Source of the DNA: an uncultured Collinsella sp.
GTDB lineage: Bacteria; Actinomycetota; Coriobacteriia; Coriobacteriales; Coriobacteriaceae
NCBI GenBank assembly: GCA_900547025.1
Contig: UREZ01000039.1
Location: 1 to 16,482, forward strand
Direction of reading: 5' to 3'
Length of the DNA stretch: 16,482 bases
Shown piece after piece: positions 6,592 to 13,548 of the stretch. Below the pieces are notes generated by a model. That model worked only from the letters and a program-made list of their open reading frames with translations. It searched no databases and was not told the DNA's origin. Both the position numbers and the translations under genes were made by a program. The first letter of the stretch is position 1, and every line of letters starts with the position of its first letter.

Positions 6592-7968
6592 GTGCGTGCG
6601 TTTGCTCGACAAATGACAGAGCGTATGAACGCGGTGGCGGCAGCAGGTGCCGTCGCCGCCTTTTGGCTTGCCGTGTGGGTCTTCGCGGCGGCGCTGGTGG
6701 CGCAGCCACTGATCTTGCCGGGGCCGGGTGCTGTTGCCTTGGCGCTGCTGCGCCTGGTGTGCGATAGCGGTACCTGGGCGATTTTGGTGGGCTCGGGCGC
6801 GCGGATACTGGGCGGGCTGGCGCTTGCCGCGGTGTGCGGTGGTTTGCTGGCCGGAATTTCGTCACGTTCGCGTGCGTTTGCGCGCCTGGTGGCTCCGGCA
6901 CTGTCGTTTGTCAAGGCGACGCCGGTTGCCTGCGTGGTGGTCCTGCTGCTCATTTGGCTGGGATCGGCGCGCGTGAGCATCGCGGCAGTCTTTTTGATGG
7001 CGCTGCCGGGCGTGTATTTTTCGCTGGCCGAGGGCTTGGCACAGGTGAATAAACCGCTGGAGCAGATGTTCCGCCTACATGGCGTGCGGGGCTGGCGCCT
7101 GTTTTGCGCCCACACCTGGCGCGAGGTGCTGCCGTTTGCGCTTTCGTGCGCCCGTGCCGTGATCGGCATGAGCTGGAAGGCCGGCGTGGCGGCGGAGCTG
7201 ATCGGCATGGCGGTGGGCACCGTAGGCGAGCGCATCTATCAGGCGAAGCTTTTGATTGAGACGGCTGATTTGCTGGCGTGGACCGTGCTGGTCGTTGCCG
7301 CCTCGTGGGCGTGCGAGCGCGTGCTGGTGTGGCTGCTGCGGGTTTCGGGACCCGTGGCGTGGCGCGCGGCCGTGCGGGCGCATGGGCATGGACTGCGCGG
7401 GCGTGCGGGGGCTGCGAGCGATGGCGCCGCAGCGGAGCTTGCGCTTGCCGTGGGCGATCGTGCGCCCTGGGCGCCGGCGCTGGATGGTCTGGTGCTCAAC
7501 GTGCCTGCGGGTGGGCGTATCTGCGTGATGGGCGCTTCGGGCATGGGCAAGTCGACGCTGCTTTCGTTGGCAGCGGGGGAGTGCGCGCCGTGCTCGATGG
7601 TGTTTCAGGATGCACGCTTGGTAGAGGGCAGCTCGGCTTTGGATAACGTGCTGGTGTGTGCCGATGCGCGCGTGGATGCTTCGAACGCTACGACCTTGCT
7701 GCGCCGGTTGGTGCCGGGAATCGACGTGCATGTTCGCGTGGCTGAGCTTTCGGGCGGGCAGCGCCGTCGTGTCGAGATCGCTCGAGCCCTGCTGTGTGGC
7801 GGCTGTGCCGTCATTCTGGATGAGCCCTTTACCGGCCTGGACGCCGCCGCGCGCGATGCGACGGCCGAGGCCGTGCTAGACCTGCTCGACGGTCGCACGC
7901 TCTTGCTCGCCACGCACGATGCCGTCGACGCTCAAGCCCTCGATATCTCGGACATCATCACGCTCTAA
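6592..7968 (+). CDS. Fused ABC importer permease-ATPase
   Basis: One 458-residue chain joins both membrane and motor parts of the importer served by the preceding lipoprotein. Residues 1-250 are a SsuC/ThiX-like permease with about six hydrophobic segments and an EAA-type loop near 148-182 (EGLAQVNKPLEQMF ... WREVLPF). Residues about 285-458 are an ABC ATPase: Walker A GASGMGKS (314-321), Q-loop Gln339, signature LSGGQ (386-390), Walker B VILDEP (407-412), D-loop GLD and H-loop His442 (THD). The stretch between the Walker A lysine and the Q-loop is only about 19 residues, roughly half the usual length, so one beta-strand or helix segment seems missing although every catalytic motif remains. 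The start is GTG at 6592, with GGAG at 6582-6585, three bases after the previous stop. A transporter of this kind usually has separate permease and ATPase genes. Confidence 0.85.
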   Translation: MRAFARQMTERMNAVAAAGAVAAFWLAVWVFAAALVAQPLILPGPGAVALALLRLVCDSGTWAILVGSGARILGGLALAAVCGGLLAGISSRSRAFARLVAPALSFVKATPVACVVVLLLIWLGSARVSIAAVFLMALPGVYFSLAEGLAQVNKPLEQMFRLHGVRGWRLFCAHTWREVLPFALSCARAVIGMSWKAGVAAELIGMAVGTVGERIYQAKLLIETADLLAWTVLVVAASWACERVLVWLLRVSGPVAWRAAVRAHGHGLRGRAGAASDGAAAELALAVGDRAPWAPALDGLVLNVPAGGRICVMGASGMGKSTLLSLAAGECAPCSMVFQDARLVEGSSALDNVLVCADARVDASNATTLLRRLVPGIDVHVRVAELSGGQRRRVEIARALLCGGCAVILDEPFTGLDAAARDATAEAVLDLLDGRTLLLATHDAVDAQALDISDIITL

Positions 7969-7988
7969 AAACTTACTCAGCAACAAAA

Positions 7989-8015
7989 TGATTCGTTTTC
8001 CTCCGTCCCCATGGG
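7989..8015 (+). repeat. 27-bp direct repeat, copy 1 (left of the RelB-like gene)
   Basis: Identical to 8386-8412 at 26 of 27 positions, including an unbroken 22-base match (7994-8015) that contains TTTTCCTCCGTCCCC. This copy also ends in a CCCCATGGGG palindrome (8007-8016). Confidence 0.75.
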
Positions 8016-8040
8016 GTCTTGTGTGGTATTCTATCTGCGG

Positions 8041-8069
8041 GGTAATACTTAGGCATACCAAGTAATACC
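8041..8069. promoter_or_regulatory. Imperfect inverted repeat, possible operator of the RelB-like gene
   Basis: GGTAATACTT (8041-8050) and AAGTAATACC (8060-8069) are complementary at 9 of 10 positions around a 9-base centre. RelB/DinJ antitoxins commonly autoregulate through palindromes near their promoter. TATTCT just upstream (about 8037) could be a -10 box. The assignment is inference. Confidence 0.35.
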
Positions 8070-8090
8070 AACGCCGTAGAAACAAACTCC

Positions 8091-8149
8091 GGATGCGGGC
8101 CAATCGGGTTGCCTTCACAGCCCGTCGCCCAGCCGCGTGGCCCGCATCC
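8091..8149 (+). promoter_or_regulatory. Structured leader with perfect 12-bp closing stem before the RelB-like gene
   Basis: GGATGCGGGCCA (8091-8102) pairs perfectly with TGGCCCGCATCC (8138-8149). Inside, CGGGTT (about 8105-8110) can pair with AGCCCG (8119-8124), giving a nested second stem. The element ends 24 bases before the Shine-Dalgarno AAGGAAG (8173-8179). There is no T-tract, so it is not a terminator. Confidence 0.5.
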
Positions 8150-8183
8150 ATCCGCACCACCGTCGTTTCAAAAAGGAAGCGCC

Positions 8184-8384
8184 ATGGCAGAACACATGAC
8201 CCCGGTTGTCGCGAAGGTCTTGCCCGAGGAAAAGGCGGCCTTCGCGGCGGCAACCCAACTCGTAGGTACCACGCCGTCCAACGCCATCCGCATGTTCATC
8301 GCCGCCTTCAATCGCTGCGGCACCTTTCCGTTCGACATTTCGCCCAACGGGGCCTTTGGCGCTGCGCCTGATTCTCATCAATAA
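8184..8384 (+). CDS. RelB/DinJ-like antitoxin, no toxin gene visible
   Basis: A 66-residue protein with the RelB/DinJ pattern: a short beta-strand start (MTPVVAKVLPEEKAAFAAA), a small-residue turn and a helix (GTTPSNAIRMFIAAFNRC), then the xLPFD-like end TFPFDISPN found in DinJ. In the family the N-terminal ribbon-helix-helix binds DNA and the C-terminus neutralises a YafQ/RelE toxin. The C-terminal toxin-binding tail here is short. ATG 8184 is preceded by AAGGAAG (8173-8179). The next gene on the strand is a membrane protease, not a RelE/YafQ toxin, and none fits in the 83 bases between. It may be an orphan antitoxin-like regulator or a fragment of a lost pair. Confidence 0.6.
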   Translation: MAEHMTPVVAKVLPEEKAAFAAATQLVGTTPSNAIRMFIAAFNRCGTFPFDISPNGAFGAAPDSHQ

Positions 8385-8385
8385 G

Positions 8386-8412
8386 TGATCCGTTTTCCTC
8401 CGTCCCCATGGG
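8386..8412 (+). repeat. 27-bp direct repeat, copy 2 (right of the RelB-like gene)
   Basis: Second copy, two bases past the RelB-like stop codon and about 400 bases after copy 1. Its outer ends TGATCC and GGATCA (8411-8416) are themselves complementary, so it may be a small dispersed element and not a simple duplication. Confidence 0.75.
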
Positions 8413-8467
8413 ATCAGCTCTCTGCCGAGTTGTGGTAGAACTAGGGAACGGTTTTGAGGAGGTTGGC

Positions 8468-9379
8468 ATGCTCAATGCGATGATTTGGGCGCTTGCCTGT
8501 TTTGGCGTCGTCGCTGCCGATATTGCCCTGAGCGTCGTTTTGTTCTCCGCCCTTGGCGTCGCATCGGTGTTCATGGGTTTTTCGATTGATGATCTCGACA
8601 TCCAATTGCTTCAGGCCGTCGCGCAGACGGCGTCGTTTTTGATGGCGCTGCTATGGTGGCGTTATTTGTGGCCGCGGTCGTTTATCGCGCGCTGGCAAGG
8701 TGAGCGTCCGCTTGGCGGGGGAGTGCGTAGCGCGTGGAAGCGCATTGCCTGCGTTATCGTGATCGGCTTGGCACTGCAGGTGGTCGTTGGCTACGTGACC
8801 GACGCCGTACTGTCATTGTTGCCCGAGGTCGCGGCCGATTACAGTGAACTTGTCGAGGAAACAGGCATGGGCGACACCAGCTATCTCGCCGTCCTGACTA
8901 CGGTGCTCGGCGCTCCGTTTTGCGAGGAGCTGCTGGTGCGCGGCATCATTTTTGAGTTTTCGCTCCGAGCGTTTAACCCGCAGTGCCGCCCACTTTGGAA
9001 GCGCCGACGTCTCGTGCGACCGCAAGACGGCGCCATAGTGCCCTGGGCGGCCCCGAGTGCCTGGGGTGTCGCCGCGGCAATCGTGCTGCAGGCGGCGATT
9101 TTCGGTTTTATGCACATGAACTGGGTGCAGGGTTGCTACGCGGGGGCCGCCGGCCTCATCTTTGGCTGGGTACTCGTGACCACCGGAAAGCTCCGCTACA
9201 CGATTCTGCTGCACTTTGCCTTTAATGCCGGGTCGTATCTCATGACGATGCTCTGGTTTGTGAACACGCCGCTCGACGTGGCAATTACGGTCGCTATCGC
9301 CGGCTTTGTGCTGGTAGAGGCGATGCGCTCGCTGCGCCACGCGTGTGGGATGGACGCAGCGAGCGCACCACTGCCCTAG
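8468..9379 (+). CDS. CPBP-family intramembrane metalloprotease
   Basis: A 303-residue multi-spanning membrane protein with the three CPBP (Abi/CAAX-protease-like) motifs in order: EELLVRG (Glu153, Glu154, Arg158), FGFMHMNW (His216) and HFAFNAGS (His249, Asn253). These residues form the metal-dependent active site of Rce1-type proteases. Substrates are unknown; bacterial members act in bacteriocin immunity, peptide maturation or regulation. GAGGAGG (8456-8462) precedes the ATG at 8468 at close spacing, favouring it over an in-frame ATG at 8408. The linker between motifs 1 and 2 contains a basic stretch (WKRRRLVRPQ), probably a cytoplasmic loop. Its TAG stop shares CTAG with the stop of the converging YgiQ gene. 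Confidence 0.88.
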   Translation: MLNAMIWALACFGVVAADIALSVVLFSALGVASVFMGFSIDDLDIQLLQAVAQTASFLMALLWWRYLWPRSFIARWQGERPLGGGVRSAWKRIACVIVIGLALQVVVGYVTDAVLSLLPEVAADYSELVEETGMGDTSYLAVLTTVLGAPFCEELLVRGIIFEFSLRAFNPQCRPLWKRRRLVRPQDGAIVPWAAPSAWGVAAAIVLQAAIFGFMHMNWVQGCYAGAAGLIFGWVLVTTGKLRYTILLHFAFNAGSYLMTMLWFVNTPLDVAITVAIAGFVLVEAMRSLRHACGMDAASAPLP

Positions 9380-11511
9380 TTGCGCCTGCCGCCGCCGTTG
9401 GCGCCCTGACGCCCCTGGGCCGCGCGGTTGCGGCCTGCGGTGTTCTGCGCACGCGACATGCCGCCGTGGCCCTTGCTGCCTTTGGGTCCCTTGCCGGCGG
9501 CGCCACCGTGGGCCTTACCGCCCTTCTTGCCGGTGCCGTGTCCGCCGCCGGCAGACGTCTCGCCCGGGCGTGGCGGCACGGGGCGAATCAGGCAATGCTT
9601 GGTGTAGCCGATCAGGTCGCGGCGGCCAGCCTTTTCCAGCGCCTCGCGTACCAGCTTGTAGTTCTCGGGCTTGCGATACTGGATAAGCGCGCGTTGCATG
9701 GCCTTCTCGTGCGGGTCGCGCGCCACATAGATCGGCTCCATGGTGCGCGGGTCCACGCCGGTGTAGTACATGCACGTCGACATGGTGGACGGGGTGGGGT
9801 AGAAGTCCTGCACCTGTTCGGGCATGTAGCCCATGTCGCGCACGGCTTCGGCAAGGTCCACGGCTTCCTTCATGGTTGAACCGGGGTGGCTCGAGATCAG
9901 ATACGGCACCACGTACTGCTTGAGTCCGTACTCGCGGTTCAGGCGCTCAAATTTGCGACAGAACGCATCGTAGACGGCGCGGCTCGGCTTGCCCATCACG
10001 GAGAGCACCGCGTCGCTCACATGCTCGGGCGCCACGCGTAGCTGGCCCGAGACATGGTGCTCCAGCAGCTCGCGCAAAAACTCGTCCGAGGCATCGGCCA
10101 TAGTGTAGTCAAAACGGATGCCGCTGCGGACGAAGACCTTCTTGACGCCCGGCAGCTGGCGTAGGTCGCGCAGCAGCTGCGTGTAGCCGCTCTCGTCGAC
10201 CACCATGTTCTTGCACACGCTCGGCCATAGGCAGCGCTTGTTCTTGCACACGCCGTGCTTGAGCTGCTTGTCGCAGGCGGGACGGCTAAAGTTGGCCGTC
10301 GGTCCGCCTACGTCGTTGATGTAGCCCTTAAACTCGGGATCGCGTGTGAGCAGCTCGGCCTCGCGCATGATCGAGTCGTGGCTGCGCATCTGCAACACGC
10401 GGCCTTGGTGGAAGGTGAGGGCGCAAAACGAACACTCGCCAAAACAACCGCGGTTGGAGCTAATGGAAAACTTGATCTCGGCAAAGGCTGGCACGCCGCC
10501 TGCCGTGTCGTAGTCGGGATGCCAGTCGCGTGCGTAGGGGAGTTCGGCCACCTCGTCCATCTCGTCGGTGGTGAGCGTGGCCGACGGTGGGTTCTGCACC
10601 ACATAGACGCTGTTGGGGTAGGGCTCTACCAGACGATGCCCGGTGATGGGGTCCATATTCTGCTGCTGCACATTGAAGCTGCGCGCGTAATTGAGCTTGT
10701 CGGCGGCAAGGTCGTCCCAGCTGGGCAGCAAGTCGTAGTCGTAGACCTCGTCGAGCGAGCTGGTGCGGTAGACGGTGCCGTTGATATAGGTGATCTGATC
10801 GACGGGCAGCCCCGCGTCGAGCGCGTCGGCGATCTCGACAATCGCGTGCTCGCCCATGCCGTAGATGAGGATGTCGGCGCCCGAGTCGAGCAGCACCGAG
10901 CGCTTGAGCTTATCCTGCCAGTAGTCGTAGTGGGCCAGTCGGCGCAGGCTTGCCTCGATGCCGCCGATGATGATGGGGGCGTCCTTGAACGTCTGACGGA
11001 TGAGATTGCCGTAGACCGTGACGGCACGGTTGGGGCGGTGACCTTCCTCGCCGCCGGGGGTATAGGCGTCGGTGTGGCGGCGGTGCTTGGTCACCGAATA
11101 GTGGTTGACCATGGAGTCCATGTTGCCGGCGCTGACCAAAAAGCCCAGGCGCGGCTCGCCGAGCACCGTGATGCTGGCGGGGTCGGTCCAGTCGGGCTGG
11201 CAGATGATGCCCACTTTGTAGCCGTGCGCGTCGAGGACGCGGCTGATGATGGCCATACCAAAGCTGGGGTGGTCCACGTAGGCGTCGCCGCAGATGTAGA
11301 CAAAGTCGCACTGGTCCCAGCCGCGCGCATCCATGTCGGCGCGGCTGACGGGGAGGAACTTATCGCGGCCCGGGCGCCAGGGGCGTGTGAGCGCTGCTGG
11401 GGTATGCGTGGTGTGCCCACCCTGCGCCTTACCGCCGCGCTTTTGCTGCTGGCCCTGTTTGCCCTGCTGACTGCGCTGGTTGTTCTGAGCGTGCTGAGGC
11501 TTTTTTGCCAC
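9376..11511 (-). CDS. ygiQ: YgiQ-family (UPF0313) radical SAM protein
   Basis: A 711-residue radical SAM protein of the YgiQ family. The [4Fe-4S]-SAM motif is RGCFGECSFC (Cys356/360/363). The typical N-terminal region (DFVYICGDAYVDHPSFG), the GGIEASLRRLAHYDYW segment and the C-terminal DFYPTPSTMSTCMYYTG and RKPENYKLVREALEKAGR stretches are all present. The biochemical role of the family is not settled. Both ends are extended: a Gln/Lys-rich basic head (about residues 1-35) and a Gly/Lys/Arg-rich tail of about 55 residues, probably disordered and possibly nucleic-acid binding. The GTG at 11511 is taken as start because GGGAGGG lies just upstream on the minus strand; an in-frame ATG at 11592 would lie beyond this site and overlap the upstream stem-loop. 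It is divergent from the YoaK gene and convergent with the CPBP gene. Confidence 0.92.
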   Translation of the reverse strand: MAKKPQHAQNNQRSQQGKQGQQQKRGGKAQGGHTTHTPAALTRPWRPGRDKFLPVSRADMDARGWDQCDFVYICGDAYVDHPSFGMAIISRVLDAHGYKVGIICQPDWTDPASITVLGEPRLGFLVSAGNMDSMVNHYSVTKHRRHTDAYTPGGEEGHRPNRAVTVYGNLIRQTFKDAPIIIGGIEASLRRLAHYDYWQDKLKRSVLLDSGADILIYGMGEHAIVEIADALDAGLPVDQITYINGTVYRTSSLDEVYDYDLLPSWDDLAADKLNYARSFNVQQQNMDPITGHRLVEPYPNSVYVVQNPPSATLTTDEMDEVAELPYARDWHPDYDTAGGVPAFAEIKFSISSNRGCFGECSFCALTFHQGRVLQMRSHDSIMREAELLTRDPEFKGYINDVGGPTANFSRPACDKQLKHGVCKNKRCLWPSVCKNMVVDESGYTQLLRDLRQLPGVKKVFVRSGIRFDYTMADASDEFLRELLEHHVSGQLRVAPEHVSDAVLSVMGKPSRAVYDAFCRKFERLNREYGLKQYVVPYLISSHPGSTMKEAVDLAEAVRDMGYMPEQVQDFYPTPSTMSTCMYYTGVDPRTMEPIYVARDPHEKAMQRALIQYRKPENYKLVREALEKAGRRDLIGYTKHCLIRPVPPRPGETSAGGGHGTGKKGGKAHGGAAGKGPKGSKGHGGMSRAQNTAGRNRAAQGRQGANGGGRRN

Positions 11512-11548
11512 GATCCCTCCCGGTGTTTGTATGCTGCACGTAATTGTA

Positions 11549-11583
11549 ACCAGTCTTTTTGGGACGGGGCTAAAAAGACTGGT
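11549..11583. repeat. Perfect 12-bp stem-loop in the divergent intergenic region
   Basis: ACCAGTCTTTTT (11549-11560) pairs perfectly with AAAAAGACTGGT (11572-11583) around an 11-base G-rich loop. It lies between the divergent ygiQ and YoaK genes, upstream of both, so it is not a terminator for either. It may be a dispersed palindromic element or a regulator site. Confidence 0.6.
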
Positions 11584-11764
11584 GGAGTACATGAGCTAGC
11601 GGATCGGCGTGTCGATGCGGGTGTCGTTTGTTTCCAGACTGTGTATCCCTGTGTCGAAGGGGTCGTCTCGCGCGCACGCCATGTTGTCAATGGGTTACAG
11701 TATGAACGGCGGCTATGTTTCCGCCAACGCACGAGAGAGTCGTCAACAAGGAGGATGCACGACG

Positions 11765-12481
11765 ATGCAGCGTGCCAAACAGATATCGGAGTCTATTGAG
11801 CTGGGCATCATCTTGGCGCTCGCCGGTGGCTTTATGGACGTGTATTCGTACATTGGGCGCGATCATGTTTTCGCCAACGCGCAGACGGGCAACATCTTGC
11901 TGGTGGGCGTGAGCATCTCGGAGGGCAATTGGGTACTTGCGGGGCGCTACTTCTTCCCTGTGGTGTCGTTTGCTGTGGGCATTATGCTTGCCGACCTGGT
12001 GCACGAGCGGTTTGGCAGCGTGATTCACTGGCGTCAGGTGACGGTGTTCTTTGAAGCCGTCATCTTGCTGGGCGTGAGCTTTATCCCCGGTGGCGGTTAC
12101 AACCTGCTCGCCAACTGCCTCACCTCGTTTGCCTGCGGCATGCAGGTCGAGAGCTTCCGCAAGATCCACGGTCACGGCATCGCTACGACCATGTGCATCG
12201 GCAACTTGCGCAACGCGCTGCAAAACGTGGACGATTACATCATCACCCACAGGCGCGGCTTTTTGGAAAACGGCCTGCTGTACTTTGGCGTGATCTTTAC
12301 CTTTGTGTTTGGCGCCGTGTTGGGCAACTGGTGTATTGAGCGCATGGGCCTGCACGCCATCGTCGTGGCGAGCTTGCTGCTGTTTGTCGCGTTTGCCATC
12401 ATGTTCATCGACCGCGAGCGCGACTTGCGCTTACGCTGGAAGGTTGCGGCCGAGGCTTGGAAAGAGGGCTGCCGAAAGTAA
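11765..12481 (+). CDS. YoaK/DUF1275-family membrane protein
   Basis: A 238-residue integral membrane protein with about six or seven hydrophobic segments. It shows the DUF1275 hallmarks: LALAGGFMDVYSYI near the start, NAQTGNILLVGV after the first helix, and the central segment GMQVESFRKIHGHGIATTMCIGNLRN. No biochemical function is established for the family. AAGGAGGA (11748-11755) with 9-base spacing supports the ATG at 11765; an in-frame ATG at 11609 lacks such a site. It is a single-gene unit, ending before a stem-loop and a terminator. Confidence 0.88.
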   Translation: MQRAKQISESIELGIILALAGGFMDVYSYIGRDHVFANAQTGNILLVGVSISEGNWVLAGRYFFPVVSFAVGIMLADLVHERFGSVIHWRQVTVFFEAVILLGVSFIPGGGYNLLANCLTSFACGMQVESFRKIHGHGIATTMCIGNLRNALQNVDDYIITHRRGFLENGLLYFGVIFTFVFGAVLGNWCIERMGLHAIVVASLLLFVAFAIMFIDRERDLRLRWKVAAEAWKEGCRK

Positions 12482-12486
12482 CCGAA

Positions 12487-12515
12487 TGCGGCAAAGGGGC
12501 TGTCCCTTTGCCGCA
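12487..12515. repeat. Perfect 12-bp stem-loop after the YoaK gene
   Basis: TGCGGCAAAGGG (12487-12498) and CCCTTTGCCGCA (12504-12515) form a perfect stem with a 5-base loop, five bases after the stop. There is no T-tract, so it may be an mRNA-end stabiliser or a palindromic repeat unit preceding the true terminator. Confidence 0.6.
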
Positions 12516-12532
12516 CTGATCAATATTGGGGA

Positions 12533-12563
12533 GGGGACGGCCATCTCGGCCGCCCCTTTTTTT
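12533..12563 (+). terminator. Rho-independent terminator of the YoaK gene
   Basis: GGGGaCGGCC (12533-12542) pairs with GGCCGCCCC (12548-12556) with one bulged A and a 5-base loop. Seven T residues (12557-12563) follow directly. Confidence 0.85.
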
Positions 12564-12716
12564 GGAGTCTTAAGCGCTAAGGTGCATGTTTGTAATGACA
12601 AGATTTGACGTCAGCAAAGCGTGTTGCTTGAGGCTATAGAATAAAAATGTCATCTTTCCAGCTATGATTATTAGTTAAGGGGATGGACATATGTCAGAGC
12701 TTTTTATTCAAAATAA
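12564..12716. other. AT-rich start of an acquired island, no convincing gene
   Basis: Base composition falls sharply after the terminator. A 31-codon frame from ATG 12691 (MSELFIQNKTTV...) has an AAGGGG at about 12677 and ends at 12786, overlapping the ABC-ATPase remnant in another frame. It may be the original start of that gene, now out of frame. Confidence 0.4.
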
Positions 12717-13040
12717 GACGACAGTAATCAAGTTGATAATCAAGGCGGAGAACTGTCCTCTTTATTGCTTTGTAGAGCCTTTCTGAGCAGCTATTCTATT
12801 ATTAGTCTGGATGAGTCTTGCAACAATTTAGATAGTGTTTCGATATCCTTTTTGAAAGTAGCGTTTACGCAGGAGTTGAAAAAGCATACCGCCATTACTG
12901 CGGATCATGGACGTGGTTTCGAACAATTTGCAGACTATGTAATACAGTTCCAGGAGCCAGAAAAAACCATCCAGCTCCTGAATGTTGCTACGAACTGCTT
13001 TTTGCGATTTATTCGAGATGCTCTTCAATCCGTGCCCTAA
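12717..13040 (+). pseudogene. Remnant of an ABC transporter ATPase (C-terminal half)
   Basis: The frame opens after a TAA at 12714 and has no ATG at its head. It encodes the end of an ABC nucleotide-binding domain: a degenerate signature QGGELSS (from 12741), a helix with CRAFLSS, Walker B plus D-loop SIISLDESCNNLDS, and an H-loop-like TADHGRGFEQFADYVIQF. Walker A and the Q-loop are missing, and the signature deviates from LSGGQ. The order and spacing resemble peptide or lantibiotic-type ABC ATPases. TTG 12765 could start a short product, but it would lack the nucleotide-binding half. Codon use is AT-rich, unlike neighbouring genes. The last 32 bases overlap the end of the opposing LURP-one-like gene. 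Most likely a decayed gene from a transferred segment. Confidence 0.6.
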
Positions 13041-13548
13041 GAAGGGCAATGGCTGTAGGTATTCCAATTGCGGCGGCTAATTCGGCTTTATCCAAAACCT
13101 GTATGCTAAAGCACGATTGTTTATCACATTGAAGGACGATAACTGAAGATAGTTTCACTTCCCGTTGGCTGAATATATCGTAATCTCCAAATAGGAAGTT
13201 ACCTTTTATTGTGTAATTCGGTGTGTTCGTTACGCACTTCATCTCAAGTCTGTTTAGGCCATAATCAAACACCGCAACTTCCTCGTGTTCGATGATGAGC
13301 GCAACCCTGGGCATGTTGCTAAAACCACCGTCGACGACAGTGAAGAGTTTTTCATTGGCATCGTCATAAACGGTATATTTAAGACTCAATAGCTGTCCTA
13401 GTGGACCCGTGAACCCATGTTTTTTGATGTTGAGGTTGTCTCCCGCTGGGTTGATGAGAGCCAGAGTATGCGGATAAGGGTTACCTTCAATTGAGATTCG
13501 ATATTCGTTTGTAGCCGTCTTGCTCGATTTAGGACCACTAGCCACCAT
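13009..13548 (-). CDS. LURP-one/YxjI-like protein
   Basis: A 179-residue protein that fits the LURP-one-related (YxjI, tubby-like fold) pattern: repeated beta-hairpin units such as GQLLSLKYTVYDDANEKLFTV, the hallmark PNYTIKGNFLFGDYDIF, and a C-terminal hydrophobic helix (ELAAAIGIPTAIALL) preceded by a VLDKAE turn. In tubby-like folds this helix passes through the beta-barrel centre. The bacterial role is unknown; membrane or phospholipid association is suggested for related proteins. ATG 13548 has only a weak ribosome site, so the start is tentative. AT-rich codon use marks it as part of the island. It converges on the ABC-ATPase remnant. Confidence 0.6.
   Translation of the reverse strand: MVASGPKSSKTATNEYRISIEGNPYPHTLALINPAGDNLNIKKHGFTGPLGQLLSLKYTVYDDANEKLFTVVDGGFSNMPRVALIIEHEEVAVFDYGLNRLEMKCVTNTPNYTIKGNFLFGDYDIFSQREVKLSSVIVLQCDKQSCFSIQVLDKAELAAAIGIPTAIALLRARIEEHLE

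Noticed and set aside
8091..8149. tRNA-like or known riboswitch fold
   Set aside because: The 12-bp stem and loop match no class I can name, and no anticodon or T-loop pattern is present.
8468..9379. CPBP protein as the toxin partner of the RelB-like antitoxin
   Set aside because: It is a membrane metalloprotease with its own ribosome site. RelB/DinJ partners are small cytoplasmic RNases.
10255..11799. Open frame of 514 codons on the plus strand opposite ygiQ
   Set aside because: The minus strand carries full YgiQ motifs. The plus product is a Val/Ala/Gly/His-rich antisense artefact.
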